Below are positions 15,204 through 24,808 of a stretch of 58,163 nt of DNA, in pieces. The stretch is from Phycisphaerae bacterium (lineage in GTDB: Bacteria > Planctomycetota > Phycisphaerae > Sedimentisphaerales > Sedimentisphaeraceae). The position numbers and the translations under genes were made by a program. Position 1 is the first letter of the stretch. Each line of letters starts with the position of its first letter. Under the pieces are notes generated by a model. The model did not search any database. It saw only the letters and a program-made list of their open reading frames with translations, and was not told the origin of the DNA. The stretch covers positions 1 through 58,163 of the forward strand of contig JALWYQ010000025.1 in assembly GCA_027078365.1 (NCBI GenBank), given 5' to 3'.

Positions 15204-17915
15204 TTAGAAATCTACATTTTTAGTTAGAACAGCCTTTGGCTCAGTTTGAGTAGATTCTGCTACATTTGTCTCAGGAGCTGAATCATAGCTTTTGAACTCA
15301 AAACCACTCGCTTTAACTTTTGCAAGTTTTGCAGACCAATTAGTCATTGAAGCTTCTTCAAGGTCAGCTTGTCTTTTTGCAAGAGCGTCTAGTTTACGTC
15401 TAGAGTTATCACGAGCGGCAACAGCTTGAGCTAATGCACTAGCGAGATCTGTACGTTTTAGAGCCAATGCGTTATGCTCATCAGCCAAATCTATTACACG
15501 TTCAGCTTTCACTTGCTCTACTCTTGCAGTGAATCTAGCCTTGATTGCTTCGAGATTAGCTGCTGCAGCTTCTCTCTTTGCAGCATTTTCTGTTAGTGTA
15601 GTCTTAAGATCTGCCTCTGCTGAAGCGTATAGAGCGTCGAGCTTTGCATTTTCACAAAGTCCGCTTGTCTTTGCATTTGCAACCATACGATCACAAGCAG
15701 CTTCGCTACGCATATGTTGACTTAGTGCAAGTTGGCGATCTCTTTCAATCTGAGCACTGGCAACTTCATGTTCCATTGTAGATTGAGCAGCTACACGGTT
15801 AATCTTAGCCTCAATATTCTTAGATAGAACAGTCGCCTTAGATAGCGCTTGTTGATAGTCAGCCTTTGCGATTTGAGTTGAAGATTCAATAGAATTTTCA
15901 ATTTTAGCAAGCTCTGCCTTTAGGTGCTTTTGCGCAGATGCAATCTGTGCATCAATTTCAAGTGCTAGAGCTTCTTGTGATTCTTGAACACTCTTTGCCT
16001 CAGAAGTGAGTCTTGAATATTCTGCATCACCCTTTTGCTTTACTGCCCAAAGTTGGACTTCAAGTTCTTGTTTCTTGTTAGCACCACAATCTAGAACACT
16101 AGCTTCTTCCGCGCTGAGCTTTTCAGCACGTGCCTTAGTAATTTGTTCTAGTGCAAGTGCTTGACTTTGAATATCAAGTACTTCAGCCTCTTTCTCTTTA
16201 CGGAAAGACTCTGCTGCAACAACATCTTGACGATACTGACTCTCAACGATGTCCATATCTGTAGCAAGTTTGGCTTTTATTTCGTCAAATCTTGATTTTG
16301 CCTGTGCTTCAAGAGCATCTGCAATTGCAAGTTTCTCTGTAATAATAGCTTCTTCTTGTGTTTTAACTGCAAGCATCTTAGTCTTTTCTTCAGCAAATGT
16401 AGCCTTAGCGACCATTTCTATAGCGTCAGCTTTGGCTCTTAGAGACATTACCTTCGCAAGAGTACTCTTGTAAGATGCAATGTAATCTGGCTCCATTTTT
16501 GGTGCAACTGGAGCTACAACTGGAGTAGCTGGAACTTGATGAATAACCTCATCTACTGGTTCACTCGGTGTTGTGTGATTAGCTAACTCAACACTACCAG
16601 CCTTCTTATTTTGAGCAATCTTAGTAAGCATATCTTCTTTGATTTTTGCTGCCTCAGCCTCTGCCTGTGCAATAATCTGCATCTCTTTAGCTTTTGCAAC
16701 GGTCTCAGCGTGGGTAGCTGTCTCACGCACTGCTTCTGCAATTGAAGCCGCTTGAGCTTTAACAAACTCTGCATGAGCAGTATCTTCCATACGGTTAGAT
16801 TTAACTCTCAATTTCTTAGCTTCATTTAGCTCATCTTCAAGTTTAGCTTTGATTTTAGCCATACCTGCTTGATAAGCTGCTTCAGATGCGTCTTTACGAT
16901 GTGCAATCTCTCCTCTTAGATTTTCGATTTCAGCCATTGCCTTATCGAATCTAGTTGGAGCGTTAGATTGTTGCTCTTTTGTCTTAGCTTGAGAGCCGGC
17001 CTTTGTTGCAACTGCTTCTGCAAGCATTAGCTCGTATTTGTGAGACGCTAGGTTGGCCTCAATAGTTGCTGCTTTAGCGCGCAACTGCTTAACACGAGCT
17101 TCAGTATCTTTCAATAGCGATTCTCTTGTAGCACGAATCTTATCGGCTTGAGATGTTGTTTGAACATCGTTAGAACGAATCTGCTCTTGAATCTCACTTA
17201 CTTTTGCTTGAGTTTCGAGCTTAACTGCTTCGGCTTGAGAATTAAGCTGAGAGACTGTAGCTGCTGCGCGTTGTCTTACAGCCTTTACCTTCTCTTGCAT
17301 CTCAAGAATCTTAGCGTTGCTTTCAACTTTAATTGAATTATAGACTTGTTTAATCTTATCGATGCGAGCTGTTTCACTAGCAAATTTTTCATTGGCATCT
17401 GCAATAATAGCTTTACATTGGCTCTCGCCCTCTTTTTTCAAAGATGCGATAACAGTCTCTTTGCGTTTGGCAAATGCTCCAAGTTCAGCTTCTCTAGCCG
17501 CTATCTGCGCCATAGCCTTGCCGTACTCATTGTCGTACTTTTCGCGCAGCGCTTGAGCTTTAGCTAGTTCTCTGTCTATCTTGGCTTTGACTTCAGAACG
17601 ACGAGCATCGAAATCGGCTAAACTCTTATCTCTTTGAGCTTGAGCGTGAAGATCTGTTGCATCAGCCGTTTCAAGAATAGCCTCAACATTAGAGACTCCA
17701 ATTTTACCCTCGCTTACATACTCCATAGGCAAATCAGAGTCTTTGGCTAGATCCGAAAACTCAGAATGAACCTGAGCAATCTCAGCGCGATCATTGCCGT
17801 TGATTAGCACTTCATCGTACTTATTGCTAGAACAACCCACAGCAACAAGCACAATCGCAGCGGACGTCCCAAATAGAGCCCACCGGAATTTCCTGGTCTT
17901 TCTTAACACCTTCAT
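15204..17915 (-). CDS. Very long coiled-coil lipoprotein, unknown function
   Basis: 903 residues. A basic N-terminus and hydrophobic stretch end LVAVGCSSN, a clear lipobox, so it should be a lipoprotein. From about residue 75 to the end the composition is dominated by Ala, Glu, Lys, Gln and Asp in near-continuous heptads, with a short Pro/Val-rich break near residues 450-475. Repeated phrases such as AKAKEM, KAKLE and AEA suggest internal duplication. Such a helix could span much of the periplasm. GAGGG lies six bases before the ATG. It is convergent with thrC and shares its terminator. I do not recognise a family; structural or tethering roles are guesses. Many open frames on the other strand are shadows of this repetitive coding. 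Confidence 0.75.
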   Translation of the reverse strand: MKVLRKTRKFRWALFGTSAAIVLVAVGCSSNKYDEVLINGNDRAEIAQVHSEFSDLAKDSDLPMEYVSEGKIGVSNVEAILETADATDLHAQAQRDKSLADFDARRSEVKAKIDRELAKAQALREKYDNEYGKAMAQIAAREAELGAFAKRKETVIASLKKEGESQCKAIIADANEKFASETARIDKIKQVYNSIKVESNAKILEMQEKVKAVRQRAAATVSQLNSQAEAVKLETQAKVSEIQEQIRSNDVQTTSQADKIRATRESLLKDTEARVKQLRAKAATIEANLASHKYELMLAEAVATKAGSQAKTKEQQSNAPTRFDKAMAEIENLRGEIAHRKDASEAAYQAGMAKIKAKLEDELNEAKKLRVKSNRMEDTAHAEFVKAQAASIAEAVRETATHAETVAKAKEMQIIAQAEAEAAKIKEDMLTKIAQNKKAGSVELANHTTPSEPVDEVIHQVPATPVVAPVAPKMEPDYIASYKSTLAKVMSLRAKADAIEMVAKATFAEEKTKMLAVKTQEEAIITEKLAIADALEAQAKSRFDEIKAKLATDMDIVESQYRQDVVAAESFRKEKEAEVLDIQSQALALEQITKARAEKLSAEEASVLDCGANKKQELEVQLWAVKQKGDAEYSRLTSEAKSVQESQEALALEIDAQIASAQKHLKAELAKIENSIESSTQIAKADYQQALSKATVLSKNIEAKINRVAAQSTMEHEVASAQIERDRQLALSQHMRSEAACDRMVANAKTSGLCENAKLDALYASAEADLKTTLTENAAKREAAAANLEAIKARFTARVEQVKAERVIDLADEHNALALKRTDLASALAQAVAARDNSRRKLDALAKRQADLEEASMTNWSAKLAKVKASGFEFKSYDSAPETNVAESTQTEPKAVLTKNVDF

Positions 17916-18413
17916 ATTAAACCCTCAAAATAAATTCCCAAAACCACCTCTCTGTGATCCCGCTGATACAAAGAGAGTAAAGCTTTATCTTTCAGTGGAA
18001 TCCTCGTCAGGCCAGAGTTTCTACTTAATCAAAAAAAGATTGCGGTCGGATGGTATCTCAGCGTACACAAAAACAGTCTCTAAATACGCATTTACTCCTC
18101 AAAAAAGCGATATTACTACACTCAGCGGCTTAATCTGTACTGTTTTCGTGAAGAATAACGGCGAGGACTGAGAAGTTATGGGACCAAGCTAAAAGGCCAC
18201 AATACTGCCCATAGGCTAGGTTAGTCCCTTTCTTTTGAGGATCAACTCGATCTTGATATTTCCGTCAGTGTATTGCCCCCCAATTTAGAGAGCATTAGAT
18301 TTTACCTAGCGCTTTATCCCTTGAATGTTTGACTTAATCGCTAAGGTCTTATACCATAGCGGGACTATATAGATAATCAGAAGTTATTGATAATTGCCCA
18401 TGAAAGGTATGAG
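17916..18413. other. Intergenic region between divergent lipoprotein and gpmI genes
   Basis: About 500 bases. I see no convincing gene: the frame at 17794-18171 overlaps the lipoprotein gene and lacks a ribosome site. Inverted repeats include CTCTCT/AGAGAG near 17949-17980 and TATGGG/CCCATA near 18178-18212, so a structured leader or small RNA is possible. TTGACT at about 18332 with a weak TATACC 15 bases on may serve gpmI. I could not match it to SRP RNA, 6S RNA or a riboswitch by eye. Confidence 0.35.
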
Positions 18414-19988
18414 ATGATAGAAAAAAAGGTTGAACTAAAAAAACGCCCTTACGTTATGATAATACGCGATGGCTGGGGGTACAATCCAAACCCAGAAGAC
18501 GACAAATTCAATGCCGTAAAGCTTGCAAACACTCCTTGTGATGATGCGATTATGAGTAAGTATCCAAACACCCTGATACACACCAGCGGAGAAGATGTTG
18601 GTCTTGCAGAAGGGACAATGGGTAACAGTGAAGTAGGCCATCAGAATATCGGCGCAGGTAGAATTGTCTATCAGGAATCAGTCAGACTCACTTTGGCAAT
18701 CAGAGATGGTTCTTTTTTTGAAAACAAGACACTAAACGAGGCTATTGACGCCGCTCTTAAAAACGGCGGCAAGCTTCATTTAATGGGTCTATGTAGCGAT
18801 ATAGGTGTCCACTCTTTGCTTGGTCATCTCTATGCACTTCTTGAGCTAGCTAAGAAAAAGGGTATAAAAACATATCTACACGCCTTTATGGATGGTAGGG
18901 ATAGCCCACCAACAAGCGGTAAAGGTTACCTCTCTGATATTGAAGCAAAGATGGCAGAAATTGGCGCAGGCGAGGTTGCGTCATTGTGCGGTAGATTCTA
19001 CGCAATGGATAGAGATAATCGCTGGGATAGAGTAGAAAAAGCGTACAATTGTCTAACAAATGGCGCAGGCAAACTTTTCGCCTCTGCAACAGAAGCGATT
19101 GACACAACCTATGCAAATAACAAGACAGACGAATTTGTTGAACCTTGTCTTATCGCCGGAGAAGATGGAAAACCAAAGGCAACTATATGTGATGGTGATG
19201 CGGTAGTGTTCTTTAATTTCCGCGGCGATAGACCCCGTGAGATTACTAGAGCTTTTGTCGATAAAGATTTTGATGGTTTTAAAAGAGAGAAGATTCTTGA
19301 TATCAACTTTGTGTGCATGACTGAATACGATAAGAGTATTCCAGCTGCAGTGGCGTTTCCAAAACCAGAGAAGATGAAAAACATCTTTGGTGAATATATC
19401 TCAAAGTTGGGACTGCGCCAATTTAGAACAGCTGAAACAGAAAAGTATGCGCATGTAACATTCTTCTTTAATGATTATAGAGAAGAACCGTTTGAAGGAG
19501 AAGATAGAGAGATTGTAGCATCTCCAAAGGTCGAGACGTACGATTTAAAACCAGAGATGAGTGCAAACGAGGTCTGCGACTTACTACTCAAAAAGATGGA
19601 TGATGAGAAATACGATGTGTTCATCGTGAATTTTGCCAATCCAGACATGGTAGGACACACTGGCTTCCTAGACGCTGCAATAACAGCCTGCGAGACAGTT
19701 GATAGGTGTGTAGGAAAAATTCTAGATAAAGTTAAAGCTCTCGGCGGAGCAGCTGTTGTATTAGCTGACCACGGAAATAGTGAAAAGATGGCAGAAGGAA
19801 GCCTTGATAATCCATTCACCTCTCACACGACTGGAGATGTTCCGTTTGTTGTAGTCGATGAGGATTTAGTCGGTGCAAAACTCAAAGCTGGCGGAAGGCT
19901 AGCTGACGTTGCCCCAACTTTCTTAGATATGATGGGGATTGATATTCCAGAAGAAATGACAGGCGAATCTCTCTTAATTAGAGAATAA
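18414..19988 (+). CDS. gpmI: 2,3-bisphosphoglycerate-independent phosphoglycerate mutase
   Basis: About 524 residues from ATG 18414, which has GAAAGG six bases upstream; a TTG at 18387 is in frame but has no site. The protein belongs to the alkaline phosphatase superfamily. IRDGWG begins the metal site, GTMGNSEVGH holds the catalytic Ser72, DGRDSPPTSG and the RFYAMDRDNRWDR stretch bind substrate, and the late VVLADHGNSEKM and HT pair complete the two-manganese site. It interconverts 3- and 2-phosphoglycerate in glycolysis. A strong terminator follows, so it seems to be a single-gene unit. Confidence 0.95.
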   Translation: MIEKKVELKKRPYVMIIRDGWGYNPNPEDDKFNAVKLANTPCDDAIMSKYPNTLIHTSGEDVGLAEGTMGNSEVGHQNIGAGRIVYQESVRLTLAIRDGSFFENKTLNEAIDAALKNGGKLHLMGLCSDIGVHSLLGHLYALLELAKKKGIKTYLHAFMDGRDSPPTSGKGYLSDIEAKMAEIGAGEVASLCGRFYAMDRDNRWDRVEKAYNCLTNGAGKLFASATEAIDTTYANNKTDEFVEPCLIAGEDGKPKATICDGDAVVFFNFRGDRPREITRAFVDKDFDGFKREKILDINFVCMTEYDKSIPAAVAFPKPEKMKNIFGEYISKLGLRQFRTAETEKYAHVTFFFNDYREEPFEGEDREIVASPKVETYDLKPEMSANEVCDLLLKKMDDEKYDVFIVNFANPDMVGHTGFLDAAITACETVDRCVGKILDKVKALGGAAVVLADHGNSEKMAEGSLDNPFTSHTTGDVPFVVVDEDLVGAKLKAGGRLADVAPTFLDMMGIDIPEEMTGESLLIRE

Positions 19989-20003
19989 GAGCCCTCTAAA
20001 AAC

Positions 20004-20046
20004 AAACGGCCAGCCATCAAGGGGTGGCTGGCCGTTTAGATTTTTT
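20004..20046 (+). terminator. Rho-independent terminator after gpmI
   Basis: AAACGGCCAGCCA and TGGCTGGCCGTTT form a 13-base perfect stem with an eight-base loop, followed by AGA and a six-T run. Confidence 0.92.
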
Positions 20047-20067
20047 GCAAACAGAGAGAGAATAACA

Positions 20068-21918
20068 ATGGCAAAAATCAAAGTCCTTGACAAGAATATG
20101 ATAAATATGATTGCTGCAGGCGAGGTAATCGAAAGACCTGCAAGTGTTGTTAAGGAGATGCTGGAAAATAGCATTGATGCCGGTGCAAAAAATATCATTG
20201 TCAAGGTTGAAGATGGAGGTAAACGTTTAATCTCTGTTACCGATGATGGCTGTGGAATAGCCAAAGAAGATATTCCAATTGCATTTGAACCGCATGCAAC
20301 AAGTAAGATTAAGACAGTTGAAGACTTAACCGCTATCAAGTCTATGGGCTTTAGAGGCGAGGCATTGGCTAGTATTGGCTCGATTGCAAAGATTAGAATT
20401 GTATCAAGAGAAAGAGGTGCAATCGAAGCCTATGCACAAGAAATAGATTGCTCAGAAAAAGGCCCTGTCATGCCAACAAGTTCTTCATACGGAACGACTA
20501 TTGAAGTCCGCGATATTTTCTATAAGTTACCCGCGAGGCGTAAGTTTTTAAGAGCAAGCAATACAGAGATGACACATATCTCTGAGCAGTTCACACGTAT
20601 CGCCCTAGCAAACTCTAATATAGGCTTTACCCTTATCCATAACAATCGCCAGAAATATCATCTACTCCCAACAGATGATGTAATCAGCAGGATAAGGATA
20701 TTGATGAGCGAAGAAATTGCCAGAGATCTGGTAAGCATCGAAGCACAAGAGAAGGACGTAAAGATTAAGGCCTACATAGGCATGCCTGCAAACGCCAGAA
20801 GTAACAACAAATACCAATACACATTTTTAAATGGAAGGTTTATTCGCGATAAATTTATCATTCACGCAATCAAAGAAGCATATCGCGGTCTTATAGAACC
20901 TAACAAACACCCTGTGGCATTCCTGTTTATCGAAATGCCGTACGACAGTTATGATGTCAACGTGCATCCTAGCAAGATAGAAATCAGATTCGACAACCCT
21001 TCTCTGATTCACTCGCAAATACTTAGCATCATCAAAGAGAAGCTGCGCAGCATGGAACTTGATGTTGTTTCGTCGTTGGATAACATAACTCCACATAATA
21101 GCAATATTGCTGCAGAAGCAACGATTAGCCGCTCAGAAGCAATAAGAAGAGAACGAATAAAAGATGCGATGGAAAACTTCTTTACCAAATCTGCAAGGCC
21201 AATAAAAACACAAGGTAAATTCAATTTCAGCCATCAAACAACAAGCTGCGCAAATACCAATGGATATCAAAGGGTTAGCGAAAAAACTTCAATACCACAT
21301 TACAACACCAACAGCACTCAAGATCTAGTAGCAACTAAAAGCTCGCTACTACAAATACACAATAGCTACATTATATACCAAACACCTGATGGCTTTGCCA
21401 TTGTAGATCAGCACGCACTGCACGAGAGGATTCTATATGAGAAGCTATGCGAGAGACTTGTTAGAAATCAAAAACCTTTAGAATCGCAAAAACTCTTAAT
21501 ACCTGAAACAATAGACTTAACACCTGCTCAGCAACAAGTGATAGAGGATAATAAAGATACTTTCGACAAGCTCGGTATAGACATAGAAGCGTTTGGCCCA
21601 AGAAGCTACGCATTGCACTCCTTTCCTACATTGCTAAAAGACACAGATATAAAATCATTCGTGCTAGACTTATTAGACATACTTATGGATTCGACAGTAA
21701 CTCCAGATGCTGAAAAACTCCTGCACAGTATAATGGATATGGCTGCATGCAAGGCCGCTATTAAGGCAGGAAAGCCTCTCTCCAATGAAGAAATGGCTCA
21801 ATTATTGAAAGATAAGGAACTCGTCGAGAGGTCAAGTCGATGCCCACACGGCAGACCTACAACTATTAAATTCACAATTGAAGAGCTTGAAAAGAAATTC
21901 AAAAGAACCGGATTTTAA
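20068..21918 (+). CDS. mutL: DNA mismatch repair protein MutL
   Basis: 616 residues. The GHKL ATPase domain shows ENSIDAGA, DDGCGI and GFRGEALASI within the first 110 residues, and the transducer domain follows with the lysine in NVHPSKIEIRF. A variable linker spans roughly residues 340-420. The C-terminal domain has DQHALHERILYE, the metal-binding motif of MutL nucleases, plus CPHGRPT near the end, so this is the nicking type found in bacteria without MutH. It acts with MutS in repair of replication errors. The stop codon overlaps the next ATG (TAATG), coupling it to a metal-chelate ABC importer. MutS is not in the window. Confidence 0.95.
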   Translation: MAKIKVLDKNMINMIAAGEVIERPASVVKEMLENSIDAGAKNIIVKVEDGGKRLISVTDDGCGIAKEDIPIAFEPHATSKIKTVEDLTAIKSMGFRGEALASIGSIAKIRIVSRERGAIEAYAQEIDCSEKGPVMPTSSSYGTTIEVRDIFYKLPARRKFLRASNTEMTHISEQFTRIALANSNIGFTLIHNNRQKYHLLPTDDVISRIRILMSEEIARDLVSIEAQEKDVKIKAYIGMPANARSNNKYQYTFLNGRFIRDKFIIHAIKEAYRGLIEPNKHPVAFLFIEMPYDSYDVNVHPSKIEIRFDNPSLIHSQILSIIKEKLRSMELDVVSSLDNITPHNSNIAAEATISRSEAIRRERIKDAMENFFTKSARPIKTQGKFNFSHQTTSCANTNGYQRVSEKTSIPHYNTNSTQDLVATKSSLLQIHNSYIIYQTPDGFAIVDQHALHERILYEKLCERLVRNQKPLESQKLLIPETIDLTPAQQQVIEDNKDTFDKLGIDIEAFGPRSYALHSFPTLLKDTDIKSFVLDLLDILMDSTVTPDAEKLLHSIMDMAACKAAIKAGKPLSNEEMAQLLKDKELVERSSRCPHGRPTTIKFTIEELEKKFKRTGF

Positions 21919-22820
21919 TGGCAACAGAACACAGGACAAAATTCTTTATAATTCTGCTAATACCGATAATTCTTAGCTCTCTTATTGCTTTGCAATTTAG
22001 AAATTCACCTAAAACCTCAGATACAACTGATTCGCACGATGGACTGCGCATTATTTCACTCGCCCCAAATATTACAGAGATTTTATTTGCTCTAGACCTT
22101 GCTGATAACGTCGTTGGTGTAACGAGTTTTTGCAACTATCCGCGAGACGCTAAGAACAAACCTATCGTTGGTTCAACAATACAGATAAATTTAGAAAAAA
22201 TCCTCACCTTAAGACCAACAGTTATCTTCTCTACATCATCACACTTACATCAAAGTTTTCAAGCTAGACTAGAAGAGATTGGTTGCAGGAGCGTTTCTCT
22301 CAACGTAGAAACTTTGGACGATATTTATGCTGCAATAGAGACCATAGCTAGAATATGCGATAAGCAAAAGAAAGGCTCTGTTCTTGTAGAAAATATTAGA
22401 ACAAAGTTGAGTGCCATATCTCAGAAAGCTAAAACAAAGCGGAAACCAAAGGTTTTAATCGTTATACAGCAAGAACCTCTCATTGTCGCCGCAAATGGAA
22501 CGTATATTGGGGATTTAATAAAAACTCTTGGCGCAGTTAATGCAGTCACAGGCGTCAATAGCCATTGGCCACAAATCAACAGTGAGTCTCTCATTCTATT
22601 TGCACCAGAGATTATAATAGAAGCTCGCAACAAAGAAACCCTGTCAAGTAGCAAAGACAACTGGAAGAATTTCTACAAGAGATGGAAATCAATTCCAGCA
22701 GTTAAGAATGATAAAATATACTCAATAGATGCTGATATAATAAGTAGGCCTGGGCCTAGAGTTGTGAAAACCGCTGAGATTCTTTACAGTATTATTTACG
22801 GTGAAAACAAAGAACAATGA
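21918..22820 (+). CDS. ABC transporter substrate-binding protein, BtuF/FecB type
   Basis: 300 residues. A single N-terminal membrane segment (IILLIPIILSSLIAL) acts as signal or anchor. It is followed by RIISLAPNITEILFALDL, the opening signature of helical-backbone metal receptors, and the long helix linking two lobes. Ligand is a corrinoid, heme or Fe-siderophore; the length and lack of a siderophore signature favour cobalamin, but this is uncertain. The gene overlaps mutL by one base and the permease by four (ATGA), so translation of all four genes is probably coupled. No TonB-dependent receptor is seen nearby and no cobalamin riboswitch is visible. Confidence 0.85.
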   Translation: MATEHRTKFFIILLIPIILSSLIALQFRNSPKTSDTTDSHDGLRIISLAPNITEILFALDLADNVVGVTSFCNYPRDAKNKPIVGSTIQINLEKILTLRPTVIFSTSSHLHQSFQARLEEIGCRSVSLNVETLDDIYAAIETIARICDKQKKGSVLVENIRTKLSAISQKAKTKRKPKVLIVIQQEPLIVAANGTYIGDLIKTLGAVNAVTGVNSHWPQINSESLILFAPEIIIEARNKETLSSSKDNWKNFYKRWKSIPAVKNDKIYSIDADIISRPGPRVVKTAEILYSIIYGENKEQ

Positions 22821-23839
22821 CACGATACTCAAGACTTACATTTACAAAACTTCTAATATCTGTCCTGATTGGCATTGCTATTTTGATAGTCACAATGCTG
22901 GTGTGCAGTCTTGTTGGAACCAAAACCATCTCAATCAAGAATCTACTAAGCCCTAACCTTTCAACTATTGATGCTGAGATATTTTATAAAATAAGATTGC
23001 CAAAAATCCTACTTGCCAGCATCGTCGGCGCAGCTTTAGCAGTGTCGGGAGCAGTCTTACAGGCGATACTAAAAAACCCCCTTGCCGATCCATATATACT
23101 TGGAATATCAAGCGGAGCTGGGGTAGGTGCGATGTTTGCTAGCGTAACCGGTCTGCAATTTGTATTTTTAGGCAAATCCCCTATTGCAATATTTGCATTC
23201 ATAGGTGCATTCGCTACAGTATGGTTGGTTTGGACTATTGGCTCACTAGCCGATAAGCGCAGCAGTAATGGACTATTACTAACAGGTGTGGTAATAAATA
23301 CCTTTTTCTCCGCCATTACAATGTTTATGATTGCCATTGCCAAAAGCCTCACCGTTCACAGCACGATGATATGGCTTATGGGAAATATCTCACCTGAAAA
23401 TTCGACAACCATAACAACTATGGCAATCCTAACAGTGATAGCAACAGCGGTACTTATTCGACTTGGGCCAAGCTTAAATTTAATAAGCTTTAGCTCTGCG
23501 CAGGCGAAAACAATAGGAATAGATGTTTCAAGAGTTCGCTTCCTTGCCTTTCTTATAACTGCATTTATAACATCAATTGCGGTGAGTCTAAGCGGATTGA
23601 TTGGTTTTGTTGGGCTGATTGTTCCACATGCAGTTAGGCTAGTTTGGGGAGCGGACCACAGAAAATTGTTACCAATTACTGCAATTGCTGGTGCGATTTT
23701 TATGGTTATAGCCGATACAGTCGCTAGAACAATCGTCTCCCCTGCGCAGCTACCGGTAGGAGTCTTAACAGCATTAATAGGCGGTCCATTTTTTATTGTG
23801 CTTTTAATAAGAAACTCTAAGAGGCAGAACCTGCTATGA
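22817..23839 (+). CDS. FecCD/BtuC-family ABC transporter permease
   Basis: 340 residues with about ten hydrophobic segments. Family markers are the early RLPKILLASIVGAALAVSG, GILSGAG-like ILGISSGAGVGA, and GLIGFVGLIVPHAVR, the cytoplasmic loop that contacts the ATPase. It forms the membrane channel for a metal chelate or cobalamin in the inner membrane. It overlaps the binding-protein gene and the ATPase gene by four bases each. The size and topology are standard for the family, and nothing points to a specific ligand. Confidence 0.9.
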   Translation: MTRYSRLTFTKLLISVLIGIAILIVTMLVCSLVGTKTISIKNLLSPNLSTIDAEIFYKIRLPKILLASIVGAALAVSGAVLQAILKNPLADPYILGISSGAGVGAMFASVTGLQFVFLGKSPIAIFAFIGAFATVWLVWTIGSLADKRSSNGLLLTGVVINTFFSAITMFMIAIAKSLTVHSTMIWLMGNISPENSTTITTMAILTVIATAVLIRLGPSLNLISFSSAQAKTIGIDVSRVRFLAFLITAFITSIAVSLSGLIGFVGLIVPHAVRLVWGADHRKLLPITAIAGAIFMVIADTVARTIVSPAQLPVGVLTALIGGPFFIVLLIRNSKRQNLL

Positions 23840-24639
23840 TTGATGCAATAACCGTTAGTAACTTAGATTTTTCGTATGGCGAAGAACAGATTCTCAGCTC
23901 ATTAGAGTTTAATGTGAGAAAAGGAGAATTTCTAGCAATTGCCGGTCCAAACGGAGCGGGCAAGAGTTCTCTGTTGAATTTGCTAACACGTACAATAAAG
24001 CCTAGCAAAGGCAATATCGCCTTGATGGGCAGAGATATCCGTGACTACAATCGCCTTGATATGGCAAAAACTGTATCTATAGTACGTCAAGATTTCTCTG
24101 CGGCCTTTGGGTTTAATGTTTACGAGACGGTTATGATGGCAAGAACGGCCTTTTTTAACGTGCTTGGTTTTGAGAGTTCTCTAGATAGAGATATTGTTGA
24201 GAACGCTCTCGAAGCTACTAACGTAGCACATCTGGCAAATCGAGATCTCAACGAGATAAGTACGGGAGAGAGGCAAAGGGTCTTTATCGCTAGAGCCCTA
24301 GCACAGGAGACTCCTATAATCTTACTTGATGAACCTACGAGCTTTCTTGATTTAAAGCATCAAGTTGAGATATACGACTTACTCAAGCAAATGCAGCTAG
24401 AATCATCCAAGACAATAGTAACCGTTACACACGACATCAATCTCTCTGGTCAATATTGTGATAAAGTTCTGCTCTTAGGATACCGAGATAGTTTCTACTT
24501 GGGAGACATTGAGAGTGTATTCGAAAAGAATAAAATCGCAGAGATTTTCTCTGTTAGAGGCTTATCTACTCAAATAAATGGCAGATACATATTCCTAACA
24601 GACGCAAAACACTCTAACAGAGGCCAAAGTAATACATAA
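23836..24639 (+). CDS. ABC transporter ATP-binding protein, BtuD/FecE type
   Basis: 267 residues. Walker A is GPNGAGKSS, the signature reads STGERQR (Ser-Thr instead of the more usual Ser-Gly), Walker B is IILLDEP, and the switch histidine follows in TVTHD. It powers the FecCD-type permease encoded just upstream. The gene begins within the ATGA overlap with the permease gene and ends the mutL operon; the following promoter starts the next unit. No fusion or truncation is seen. Confidence 0.9.
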   Translation: MIDAITVSNLDFSYGEEQILSSLEFNVRKGEFLAIAGPNGAGKSSLLNLLTRTIKPSKGNIALMGRDIRDYNRLDMAKTVSIVRQDFSAAFGFNVYETVMMARTAFFNVLGFESSLDRDIVENALEATNVAHLANRDLNEISTGERQRVFIARALAQETPIILLDEPTSFLDLKHQVEIYDLLKQMQLESSKTIVTVTHDINLSGQYCDKVLLLGYRDSFYLGDIESVFEKNKIAEIFSVRGLSTQINGRYIFLTDAKHSNRGQSNT

Positions 24640-24691
24640 ACTCAATATTGGCATAATGTTACAACAAAAACTATGTATGGTCATTTTTGAA

Positions 24692-24719
24692 TTGACCAAT
24701 TGTTCTTTTAATGTAAAAT
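24692..24719 (+). promoter_or_regulatory. Promoter of the TraR/DksA-like gene
   Basis: TTGACC (24692-24697) and TAAAAT (24714-24719) with 16 bases between. The 5' leader then contains AGGAG...CTCCT arms near 24733-24762 that could fold, with the real ribosome site AAAGGG further on. Confidence 0.55.
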
Positions 24720-24808
24720 GCCAACCTGAAAAGGAGGGGTTCTTAAACGGGCAAGACTCCTACTAAAACTGTTGGTACTGGAAGCTTTGCTCCTTGAAAG
24801 GGATAAAA

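Noticed and set aside
15529-17567. Several forward open frames inside the 903-residue lipoprotein gene
   Set aside because: They are opposite-strand shadows caused by its repetitive Ala/Glu/Lys codons.
17794-18171. 125-codon forward open frame overlapping the lipoprotein gene start
   Set aside because: It overlaps the signal peptide region of a well supported gene on the other strand and shows no protein-like motif.
18140-18240. Possible SRP or 6S RNA in the gap before gpmI, prompted by GGGAC/GTCCC ends
   Set aside because: None of the conserved SRP loop motifs or the 6S long-bulge layout could be found; kept only as an unexplained region.
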